From Methylobacterium sp. (GTDB lineage Bacteria > Pseudomonadota > Alphaproteobacteria > Rhizobiales > Beijerinckiaceae), in contig JADCCN010000002.1 of the NCBI GenBank assembly GCA_020252645.1, forward strand, positions 682,001 through 746,000: a stretch of 64,000 bases of DNA, given 5' to 3'. Position 1 is the stretch's first letter; each line of letters starts with the position of its first letter. Under the pieces are notes generated by a model. The model had not been told where the DNA came from, searched no databases, and saw only the letters and a list, made by a program, of their open reading frames with translations. A program made the position numbers and the translations under genes. Shown piece after piece: positions 17,563 to 25,972 of the stretch.

Positions 17563-20303
17563 GCCGCAACCTCCCAACCCTGCATCCCGGTCCGGGCCTC
17601 GCCGATGGCGGCGAGCAGCCCCTGGCGATCGAACTTGCCGACAAGGTCATGCAGCCCGGCGCCCTTGGCTTTCTGGATGACGCGCGGACCACCCCGCGTC
17701 ACCGCTCCGACCACGCCCGGCGGGCGGGCCAACTCATCCGACAGTTCCTTCACGAAGGTGAAGGCTTCCTCGCCCGGCTGGTCGAGATCGAGCACGATCA
17801 CGCCCGGCTTGCCCTTGGCGATGGCGTGTCGCGCGGCCGCAAGGCTCGGAACCACGTTGATGGTGTAGCCGGCATTCTGGAGCAGCGGCGCGAAGAGGGC
17901 GCGGAAGAATTCGGAACTCTCAACCACCAGCACATCCGGGCCGCCGGCCGGGCCCGCCGACTGCTGCCTCGCATGTTCGGGCGCCACGAGTTCGGAGACA
18001 TCGATGATGTCGACCGCGTTGCCGTCGATGATCGCCGCACCCACCGTACCCGGGGTCGCATGCGTCGTGTCGATCGTGAATGCGACCTCCACGACGTCCA
18101 CGATCTCGTCCACGGCCATGCCGATCTCGCGATCTTCCTGGTGGAAGACCAGCACCGGCTGGCGCGATTCCGGCTCCAGGCCGTCCATGCCGCCATAGCC
18201 GAGGATGGGCATCAGCTTGCCGCGATATTGCGTGACTGCCTTGCCGCCGGCATCCTCGATCTTCGAGCGTTCGAATTCCTCGAGACGGCCGATGAAGGAT
18301 AGCGGGATGGCCTTGAGGCCGCCACCGCCCCCCGCCTTGAAGAGCAGCAGCAGCGAACGCTCTCCATTGGCATGCAGGTCGGCCGAAAGATCGTTGTCGT
18401 TCTGCGCGACGCTGTCGCGCGAGCCGGTATCGAGAATGTTGCGGGCAATGCCGGCCGGTTCGAGGATCAGGATCACCGAACCGTCGCCGAGGATGGTCGC
18501 ACCCGAATAGACCGACATATGCCTGAGCTTCGAGGAGATCGGCTTGACGACGATTTCCTCGGTCTGGTGGATCGAATCGACCACGATGCCGAAACGTGAG
18601 CCCCCGACATGGCAGACGACGACGAGGCAGTTATCCTGCTCGGCGGCGTTCGTCTCGCGTGGCAGCTCGAGAACCTGCGCGACATCGACGACCGGCAGCA
18701 GGCGCTGGCGCAAGCGAAGCGTGGACTGGCCGTTGAGCTTCTCGATGCGGACATCGCCGTCATTCTGCGTGCGCACCAGCTCGGCCACCGCGATCTGCGG
18801 GATGGCGAAGCGCTGTCCCGCCGCTTCCACGATAAGCGCGGAGGCGATGGCGAGAGTGAGCGGCAGCTTGATGGTGACCGCGAGGCCCTTGCCGGGCCGC
18901 GAGCGCAGATCAACCGAGCCGCCGACCTGCTCCACATGGCTGCGGACCACATCGAGGCCAACGCCGCGGCCGGAGATGTTGGTGACCTTCGCGGCGGTCG
19001 AGAAGCCCGGCTCCATCACGAAGCGCAGGATCTGCTCTTCCGTCAACCGGGCCACATCGGACTCGGTGGTGAGGCCGTTGGCGATCGCCTTGGCCTTCAC
19101 GCGGTTCACATCGATGCCGCGACCATCATCGGAGACCTCGCAGATGATGTAGCCGCTCTCCTGCGCCGCGCGCAGATGGATGGTGCCGGTGGCCGGCTTG
19201 CCGAGCGCCACGCGCTCATCCGGCATTTCAAGGCCGTGATCCGCCGCGTTGCGCACCATGTGCAGCAGCGGATCGCGGATCATCTCCAGAAGCTGGCGGT
19301 CGATTTCGGTCTCCGCGCCGGACTGGATGAGTTCGATCTTCTTGCCCAGTTCGCCGGAGATGTCCCGGACGACCCGGGCGAGCTTGGTCCAGGCCGTGCC
19401 GATCGGCTGCATGCGGGTCTGCATCACCCCGTCCTGCAATTCGGCGGTGATGTGCGAAAGGCGCTGAAGCGGCGACTTGAATTCCGAATCGTCGCGCTGG
19501 CGGGCGATTTCCAGCAGCTGGTTGCGGGTCAGCACCAGCTCGGAAACCATGGTCATCAGTCGATCGAGCGTGCCGACGGCCACGCGAACGGTCTGTTTCG
19601 AGATCGAATTGGCATGGGCCTCGCTCTCGCCGCCTTCGCCTTCTGCGCGCGCTGCCGAAGCGACGGGCGCCGCGCTTGATGGCTGAGACGCGGCCATGGT
19701 CGGCTGAGGCGCTGCTTCCGCCTCGGGCGCGGCTTCCTCGCTTTCGATGGGGGACGGGCCCGGCGCATCCCGGAAGGCGCGCTCCAGCTCGTCGAGGGTC
19801 ACCTCGTCTTCCTTGAGCGGGCGCTCCAGCACCTGGAAGGCCAAGGTGCCGGTGGTATCGACCGGGAGTGGCGGGCCCGATGATTTCAGAGGAATGGCCG
19901 GATCGGCGGCGGACGCCGTGGCTGCCGGATCTTCCTTCGCCAGCGCCTTCAGAATGGCGATCAGATCCTCGTCATCGCCCTCGGGCTCAGTCCCGGATTG
20001 CTCCAGCTCCGATACGATGCCCTTGATCCGGTCAATCGTCTTCAGGATCATCGTGACCGCCGGTGCCGTGACGGGCTTGCCTTCGCGGAACTGGCTGATC
20101 ACGTCCTCGGCTGCATGGGCGAGGCGCTCCAGGCGCGGCAGGCCAAGAAAGCCGCATGTGCCCTTGATCGTGTGAACAAGCCGGAAAATCAGGGCCAGGG
20201 TGGCCCCATTGTTCGGATCGCGTTCGAATTTCACCAACTCGGCGTCGACGGTCTCGAGATGTTCGGACGTTTCGACAACGAAGTCGCGCAGAAGATCATC
20301 CAT
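17559..20303 (-). CDS. cheA: Hybrid chemotaxis histidine kinase CheA with extra CheW-like and receiver-like C-terminal domains
   Basis: Hpt (RLVHTIKGTCGFLGL), HATPase (LHMVRNAADHGLE, GRGVGLDVV), CheW region, then second CheW-like region and degenerate REC. Confidence 0.93.
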   Translation of the reverse strand: MDDLLRDFVVETSEHLETVDAELVKFERDPNNGATLALIFRLVHTIKGTCGFLGLPRLERLAHAAEDVISQFREGKPVTAPAVTMILKTIDRIKGIVSELEQSGTEPEGDDEDLIAILKALAKEDPAATASAADPAIPLKSSGPPLPVDTTGTLAFQVLERPLKEDEVTLDELERAFRDAPGPSPIESEEAAPEAEAAPQPTMAASQPSSAAPVASAARAEGEGGESEAHANSISKQTVRVAVGTLDRLMTMVSELVLTRNQLLEIARQRDDSEFKSPLQRLSHITAELQDGVMQTRMQPIGTAWTKLARVVRDISGELGKKIELIQSGAETEIDRQLLEMIRDPLLHMVRNAADHGLEMPDERVALGKPATGTIHLRAAQESGYIICEVSDDGRGIDVNRVKAKAIANGLTTESDVARLTEEQILRFVMEPGFSTAAKVTNISGRGVGLDVVRSHVEQVGGSVDLRSRPGKGLAVTIKLPLTLAIASALIVEAAGQRFAIPQIAVAELVRTQNDGDVRIEKLNGQSTLRLRQRLLPVVDVAQVLELPRETNAAEQDNCLVVVCHVGGSRFGIVVDSIHQTEEIVVKPISSKLRHMSVYSGATILGDGSVILILEPAGIARNILDTGSRDSVAQNDNDLSADLHANGERSLLLLFKAGGGGGLKAIPLSFIGRLEEFERSKIEDAGGKAVTQYRGKLMPILGYGGMDGLEPESRQPVLVFHQEDREIGMAVDEIVDVVEVAFTIDTTHATPGTVGAAIIDGNAVDIIDVSELVAPEHARQQSAGPAGGPDVLVVESSEFFRALFAPLLQNAGYTINVVPSLAAARHAIAKGKPGVIVLDLDQPGEEAFTFVKELSDELARPPGVVGAVTRGGPRVIQKAKGAGLHDLVGKFDRQGLLAAIGEARTGMQGWEVAA

Positions 20304-20441
20304 CGCGGGTATGTCCGGGAAGGCCCCTTGGGGCGTTGATACTTCCGCAGACCCTGCCCGAGAACGGTTACCGATTGGTTGTGCTCGAGGCTTTCTTCAC
20401 GCCGAGGGGGCAAAAAAACTTCAGGTTGTATTTCTGCGCCG

Positions 20442-21095
20442 TTATTTCGAGCCGGCGACGAGCCGAACGAGCCCGTCTTCGAGACTCACATCGACCTTCA
20501 TGCCAGAGGCCCGGGCGATTTCGCCGGTATAGAAAAGCTGGAACCCATGCGCATCCACGGCACCGCTCTCGCTCTTGCCCTGCAGCAGGTCGATGAGGTG
20601 CGGCGGGATGCGCGGCTTCGGCCCGCGCGCCTCCACATGAAACACGGGGTTTTCGGCATCGCCTTCCATCCGCACCTCGATGGTGCCACCGATCGGAATG
20701 GAAGAGAGCGCGATGACCACGAGGTTCATCAGGAGCTTCACGCGGTTCTTTTCCACATAGAGCCGCGGCGTGTTCCAGGACAGCTTCACCTTCTCATCGG
20801 CCACGAACTGCTCGGTGAGCTGCTGGGCATAACCCGTATCGACGGTCGAGCCGGCAGAACCCGCCGCACCGAAGGCGATGCGGGCGAATTGCAGGCGGGC
20901 GGAGGCCTGCCGGGCGCTTCTGCGGATCAGCTCGAGGGCCATCTCGCGCGTTTCGGCGCTGTCATCTTCATCGAGCAGTTCGAGGCCGTTCACGATGGCA
21001 CCCACCGGGCCAACCGCATCATGGCATACGCGACTGCAGAGCAGGGCCGCGAGATCGAGCGGGGTGAGATCGATGGTCTTGAGCGCTTCGTTCAT
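20442..21095 (-). CDS. chpT: Histidine phosphotransferase ChpT
   Basis: LDLAALLCSRVCHDAVGPVGAIVNGLELLDE; ChpT family; ATG 21095 chosen. Confidence 0.88.
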   Translation of the reverse strand: MNEALKTIDLTPLDLAALLCSRVCHDAVGPVGAIVNGLELLDEDDSAETREMALELIRRSARQASARLQFARIAFGAAGSAGSTVDTGYAQQLTEQFVADEKVKLSWNTPRLYVEKNRVKLLMNLVVIALSSIPIGGTIEVRMEGDAENPVFHVEARGPKPRIPPHLIDLLQGKSESGAVDAHGFQLFYTGEIARASGMKVDVSLEDGLVRLVAGSK

Positions 21096-21271
21096 GCTCT
21101 GCTCTCCTCGGCCGGCGGCGAAAAAGCGCGACCGGCCGTTCGGCACGGCCTTGCGAATCGCTTTGCCCCCGCGTTCTAATTCCAGTCTCTCCGCGTGATA
21201 CATGCTCCACGCGCCTTCGCCAACGGGCAAGCGAGCCTTGCGGGAAGGGATGGACCCGGGAAGGAACCGCC

Positions 21272-22051
21272 TTGCACCCGCCCGATGCGCTTGCGGCCGC
21301 GCTTGCCGAGATTGCCCGCAAGGCGGGGCGTGTCCTCGCCGGCTTTCATCCCTTGCGGCCCCGGCCGGTGCTGAAGTCGGATCAATCGCCGGTCACGGAA
21401 GCGGATCGGGCCTCCGAGGCGCTGATCCTTGAGGAAGTGGCAAGGGCCTTCCCGGCGCTGCCGGTGATCTCGGAAGAGAATGCCGAGAGCCATGGCGTGC
21501 ACGGCGGCGATGAGTTCCTGCTCGTCGATCCGCTCGACGGGACGAGGGCCTTCATTGCCGGCACGGCGGATTTCTGTGTCTGCATCGCCCTCATCCGGCG
21601 CGGCATTCCCGTGGCAGGCGTTCTGCATGCGCCGATCGAGGATGAAACCTGGTGGGGCGCATCGCAGCTCTGGTCGGCGCGAGGCGTGCTTTCCCGGGCA
21701 AGAAGGCTATCGCCGCGGCCTGTTCGTCCGGTGGGCGAGATGCCGGTGGCGCTTGCCAGCCATTTCCATGGCAACGCCGAGACCGACGAAATTCTCGCGC
21801 GCTGTGGTGCGGGCCGGATCATCCGCATGAGCTCGGCGTTGAAATTCGTGAAGCTGCTGACGGGCGAGGCCGATCTCTACCCGCGGCGCACGCGCACGAT
21901 GCAATGGGATATCGCTGCCGGTGATGCACTTCTGCGCGCGGCAGGGGGCGGCCTTCTGGATGATGAGGGTCATCTGCTGACCTATGGCCGGACCTCGGAA
22001 GGCTGGGCGGCGCCCCCCTTCATGGCCTATGGAGCCCTGCCCGCACCTTGA
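21272..22051 (+). CDS. cysQ: 3'(2'),5'-bisphosphate nucleotidase / inositol monophosphatase family (CysQ-like)
   Basis: ISEENAESH, LLVDPLDGTRAFIAGTADFCVCIALI, MQWDIAAGDALLRAAGG. Confidence 0.85.
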   Translation: MHPPDALAAALAEIARKAGRVLAGFHPLRPRPVLKSDQSPVTEADRASEALILEEVARAFPALPVISEENAESHGVHGGDEFLLVDPLDGTRAFIAGTADFCVCIALIRRGIPVAGVLHAPIEDETWWGASQLWSARGVLSRARRLSPRPVRPVGEMPVALASHFHGNAETDEILARCGAGRIIRMSSALKFVKLLTGEADLYPRRTRTMQWDIAAGDALLRAAGGGLLDDEGHLLTYGRTSEGWAAPPFMAYGALPAP

Positions 22052-22651
22052 TCAGGGTGAGAGCAGGCCCTGGATTTCCGGCCAGAGGCGCTCTGCCTCG
22101 CGCCGGAAACCGGCATTGGCGAGGAAGCGCTCCCGGTTCTCGGCCAGGCGAAACAGGTATAGGCGGCCCTCGACAATCGCGAAGAGACGAGGATGGCCCG
22201 GCACCGGAACGCCATTGGCGACCATCACCGGATCATGGCCTCCGAAGACCGGCTGGTAGGTTTCCGGGCTTTCGAGAAAAGCCGCGAGGTTGCTCTCGGA
22301 GTTGAAGTGCCAGGCGACGCCGGCATGGATCGCGAGGTGCTCCGGCGAGCCGGGGACCGGTCGTTGATCGACGAAATACGCCACCGGATCGAAGCCGCCG
22401 ATGGCTGCGCCGCTCCATGGATCGGTGACCAGCTTCTCCTGCACCCGGAGACCTTCGGCCGCCAGAGGCAGGTTCGAAAGGCCGGCCATGGTGAAGGCGA
22501 TCGCCACGGCCTTGAGAACGCCGCAAACGCTCCGGAAACCTTGTATCAACAAGAGACGCGGCAGAATGCGTGTGGTCCGAAGGTGCGGTTCCGCCCGTTC
22601 GAGGCTTCGGCAAGACACAGAGAGGATGATCATGATGCTCGGCTCCGGCAA
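22052..22651 (-). CDS. YHS domain-containing exported protein (start uncertain)
   Basis: IGGFDPVAYFVDQRPVPGSPEHLAIHAGVAWHFNSESNLAAFLESPETYQPVFGG; long ORF overlaps the divergent gene's start so the true start is probably internal. Confidence 0.75.
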   Translation of the reverse strand: MPEPSIMIILSVSCRSLERAEPHLRTTRILPRLLLIQGFRSVCGVLKAVAIAFTMAGLSNLPLAAEGLRVQEKLVTDPWSGAAIGGFDPVAYFVDQRPVPGSPEHLAIHAGVAWHFNSESNLAAFLESPETYQPVFGGHDPVMVANGVPVPGHPRLFAIVEGRLYLFRLAENRERFLANAGFRREAERLWPEIQGLLSP

Positions 22652-23273
22652 TTCTTTGCTTTGGCTCGAAGGGGCGAAGGGACACCGGACCGCTCGGTCC
22701 GCTGCAAGCCTCCTCGCCGCTATCCTTGCTCTTCTTGTCGCGCTATTTCCTTATCAAGCCGTTGCGCAATCGACGCGACCGGGCGAGCGGCCCACTTTTG
22801 CGCCGCGCGAAGTGGTGAATGCCGGCCACAAGTTCTTCGGAACCGTCTCGCGCGGGCTCGCGCTCACGGTCGAGGAGGCCACGCGCCGCTGGGGCGAGCC
22901 GAACGGCTATATCCTGGGCCAGGAAGCCTCCGGGGCCTTTTTCGGCGGCCTCCGCTATGGCGAGGGTGTGCTCTACACGCGCAACGCGGGAGACCGGAAG
23001 GTGTTCTGGCAGGGGCCCTCGGTGGGTTTCGACTGGGGTGGCGAGGGCGCGCGCACCATGATGCTGGTCTACAGGCTCCGACGCGTGGATGACATCTTTT
23101 CGCGCTTCGTTGGCGTGGATGGCTCGGCCTATTTCGTCGGCGGCTTTGGCATGACGGCGCTCACGGCACAGGATATTCTGGTCGTGCCGATCCGCTCTGG
23201 CGTCGGAGCCCGACTTGGAGTTAATATCGGCTACCTGAAGTTCACCGAGGAGGCGACCTGGAATCCGTTCTAG
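22626..23273 (+). CDS. eipA: DUF1134 family envelope protein, EipA-like
   Basis: Signal-like N-terminus, VVNAGHKFFGTVSRGLALTVEEATRRWGEPNGYILGQEASGAFFGGLRYGEGVLYT. Confidence 0.82.
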   Translation: MIMMLGSGNSLLWLEGAKGHRTARSAASLLAAILALLVALFPYQAVAQSTRPGERPTFAPREVVNAGHKFFGTVSRGLALTVEEATRRWGEPNGYILGQEASGAFFGGLRYGEGVLYTRNAGDRKVFWQGPSVGFDWGGEGARTMMLVYRLRRVDDIFSRFVGVDGSAYFVGGFGMTALTAQDILVVPIRSGVGARLGVNIGYLKFTEEATWNPF

Positions 23274-23327
23274 GGTGCCTTGCCGGCGATAACCATCGGA
23301 TGATCAGGAAGGCACGCGCCGCAGTTC

Positions 23328-24062
23328 ATGATCGAGCCCCTGTTGTTCCTCGTGCTCGGAATGCTGGTCGCAGCCCTGATCTGGCTGCTGCTCCTGCCGG
23401 CATTCTGGCGCCGCGCGACACGGCTCGCGCGCCGGGCCCTGGAACAGCATCTCCCGCTCACGCCCGATGAAATCGCTGCCGAGCGTGATCGCCTGCGCGC
23501 GCGCTTTTCGGTGGAAATGGCGCTGAATGCCCGCCGCGAGGAGAAGGTGCGGGCGGATCTCTTGGCGGCGCGCGCCGAAACCGGTGAACGGTTGCGCGCA
23601 GAGGCCGAGCTTCTCGCCCATCTCGCCACGCGCGAGCGCCTGCTTGCCGATCGCGCGGTGGAACTCGCCGCCTTGCGCGACCAGTTCCGCAACCTCGAGA
23701 CCGAACTCGCGGAACTGCGCGAGGCACGCCAGCTTTCCGAGACGATGATCGTCGGGCTGCAATTGCAGCGCGATACGCTCGCGGCCCGCCACAATGCCGC
23801 TCTGGACCTCGCCGAGGAACGTCGGCTGCATCTTGAGGAACGCGGCTGCGAGGCCGAGAACCTGCGCGCGGCCCTGGCGGAAGAGACCCGTCGCGCCGCC
23901 GATCTTCGCCATGAATTGCAGGCGCGCGAGATCACCCTCAGCGAGGCCGAGCGGCGCGCGGCGACCCTGGAGAACGAGACGGCGCTGCTCCGCATCAAGC
24001 GCGGAGAGGGGTTGGCGGACGTCTCCGTCGCCGCCCGTGCGGCAGGCCTGCGTGCAGGCTGA
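23328..24062 (+). CDS. Membrane-anchored coiled-coil protein of unknown function
   Basis: N-terminal TM (LLFLVLGMLVAALIWLLLLPAFW) then long Ala/Glu/Arg/Leu coiled coil. Confidence 0.75.
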   Translation: MIEPLLFLVLGMLVAALIWLLLLPAFWRRATRLARRALEQHLPLTPDEIAAERDRLRARFSVEMALNARREEKVRADLLAARAETGERLRAEAELLAHLATRERLLADRAVELAALRDQFRNLETELAELREARQLSETMIVGLQLQRDTLAARHNAALDLAEERRLHLEERGCEAENLRAALAEETRRAADLRHELQAREITLSEAERRAATLENETALLRIKRGEGLADVSVAARAAGLRAG

Positions 24063-24261
24063 GGCCAGGGCCGCCGCTTAATCTGTGTAAATCAAGATGT
24101 TTTTTCTGTTTTTTACAGATTTCCGGAAAATTCTTCGGTCTGCGAGGCGCCAAAAGGATTCTTTGGGGCTTGCAGCTTTGCAGAACATGGGGGATGCTTT
24201 ACCTTGGACTTTCGAAAAGGCGGAAGGGCTTTTTCGGGATCCGACTTGAGAAGGACAGCCT

Positions 24262-24474
24262 ATGCAGACCGGAACCGTGAAATGGTTCAACACCCAGAAG
24301 GGCTATGGCTTCATTCAGCCGGATGCCGGTGGGCCTGATGTCTTCGTGCATATCACCGCGGTACAGCGTTCAGGCCTCGCAACCCTGAATGAAGGCCAGA
24401 AGCTCTCCTACGAACTGATGACCGACCGCCGCACGGGCAAGACCGCCGCTGATCGTCTGCGCCCGGTCGAGTAA
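24262..24474 (+). CDS. Cold-shock protein (CspA family)
   Basis: MQTGTVKWFNTQKGYGFIQPDAGGPDVFVHITAVQRSG. Confidence 0.95.
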   Translation: MQTGTVKWFNTQKGYGFIQPDAGGPDVFVHITAVQRSGLATLNEGQKLSYELMTDRRTGKTAADRLRPVE

Positions 24475-24623
24475 GCCCTGCTCGGGGCCTCTCCGGCCCC
24501 GACCCGTTCCGGAGCGCCCGTTGCGGCGCTTTCGATCACCGGACCGAATGGTGCTCCGGTGGCTCAGCCGTTCTTTATTTTCTTTCCGCAGGGCCGCTTT
24601 CGTCTGTCTGCGGCGTGCCTGCA

Positions 24624-25790
24624 TCAGGCATTGCCCTGCAGGTAGGTCATGGCCGCCTGCACGCCCCCCGGCTTGTGCGGAATGCCGGCGACGGCGAGGC
24701 CCATCTCCACGCCTGAAAGCGTGCCTGTGACCATCAGATCATGAAAATCACCGAGATGGCCGATGCGGAACACCCGGTCCGCCAGGCGGCCGAGGCCGTT
24801 GCCAAGGCTCATGTTCGAGCGTTCGAGGATGATCTTGCGCAGATTATCCGCCGAATGGCCCTCCGGCAGGAAGACCGCCGTCAGCGATGACGAATAATCC
24901 GATGATTTGGCGCAGACCGTCTCGAAGCCCCAGTGGCGCACGGCGCGGCGCGTGGCTTCTGCGGCGCGATCATGCCGGGCGAAGACCTGCGGAAGGCCTT
25001 CCTCCTCCAGCATGTCCAGCGCAACCTTCAGGCCCTGCAGCAGGTTTGTCGCCGGCGTGTAGGGAAAATAGCCCTTCGCATTGATCGCGATCATCTCCTC
25101 CCAGTCCCAGAAGGAGCGGGGAAAGCGCGCGGCTTTGGACGCCTTCAGCGCCTTGTCGGAAACCGCATTGAAGGAAAGGCCGGGCGGCAGCATCAGGCCC
25201 TTCTGCGAGCCGCCGACGGTGACATCCACGCCCCATTCGTCATGCCGGTAATCGATGGAGGCAAGCGAGGAAATCGTATCGACCATCAGCAGGGCCGGGT
25301 GCCTCGCATTCTCGATCGCTTTTCGGATGGCGGCGATGTCGGTGACGCAGCCCGTGGACGTCTCGTTATGGACGACGCAGACCGCCTTGATCTCGTGGGT
25401 CTTGTCATCCCGGAGGCGCGCCTCGATGGCCGCGGCATCCGCGCCGGCTCGCCAGTCCGAAGGAATGAATTCCGCCTCGATCCCCAGGCGCCTCGCCATG
25501 CGGCTCCAGAGGGTCGCGAACCAGCCGGTCTCGAACATCACCACGCGGTCGCCCGGCGAAAGCGTGTTGACGAGCGCCGCTTCCCAGGCACCGGTGCCCG
25601 AGGCCGGATAAATCACGACCGGATTCTGCGTGCCGAAAACGCCGCGGATGCGAGAGAGCACATCGAGCCCGAGCTTGCCGAATTCCGGTCCGCGATGGTC
25701 GATGGTTGGCTTGGCCATGGCCGCGAGAACAGGTAACGGTGTGTTGGTTGGGCCCGGAATCTGCAGGAAATGGCGGCCGGTTGCGATCAT
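24624..25790 (-). CDS. Class V aminotransferase, serine-glyoxylate aminotransferase type
   Basis: RHFLQIPGPTNTPLPVLAAM, VDTISSLASIDYRHDEWGVDVTVGGSQKGLMLPPGL. Confidence 0.87.
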   Translation of the reverse strand: MIATGRHFLQIPGPTNTPLPVLAAMAKPTIDHRGPEFGKLGLDVLSRIRGVFGTQNPVVIYPASGTGAWEAALVNTLSPGDRVVMFETGWFATLWSRMARRLGIEAEFIPSDWRAGADAAAIEARLRDDKTHEIKAVCVVHNETSTGCVTDIAAIRKAIENARHPALLMVDTISSLASIDYRHDEWGVDVTVGGSQKGLMLPPGLSFNAVSDKALKASKAARFPRSFWDWEEMIAINAKGYFPYTPATNLLQGLKVALDMLEEEGLPQVFARHDRAAEATRRAVRHWGFETVCAKSSDYSSSLTAVFLPEGHSADNLRKIILERSNMSLGNGLGRLADRVFRIGHLGDFHDLMVTGTLSGVEMGLAVAGIPHKPGGVQAAMTYLQGNA

Positions 25791-25898
25791 GGCGGGAAGT
25801 CTCCGGGCTTCTTTTCGTCAAGGATGCGAGCGATTTGCTGGATTGTCTCTCCAGTTCTCGGCCTAGCCTCACCAAAGCAGGCCGGCCCCTGTTTGTCA

Positions 25899-25920
25899 TT
25901 TTGTATTTTGTATTATAAAA
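25899..25920. promoter_or_regulatory. Candidate operator in the divergent promoter region (TTTTGTATTTTGTATTATAAAA)
   Basis: Direct repeat TTTTGTA x2 and near-palindrome TTTTGTATTATAAAA between divergent genes, GntR gene in the operon. Confidence 0.3.
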
Positions 25921-25972
25921 ATCGTCAAGCGGGGCCGGCGCTGCAACCGCGCTTTCAGCGGCTTCGTGAGAC

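Noticed and set aside
24624-25790. Aminotransferase as BhcA of the beta-hydroxyaspartate cycle
   Set aside because: No bhcB, bhcC or bhcD neighbours in the window; the general serine-glyoxylate type is the safer call
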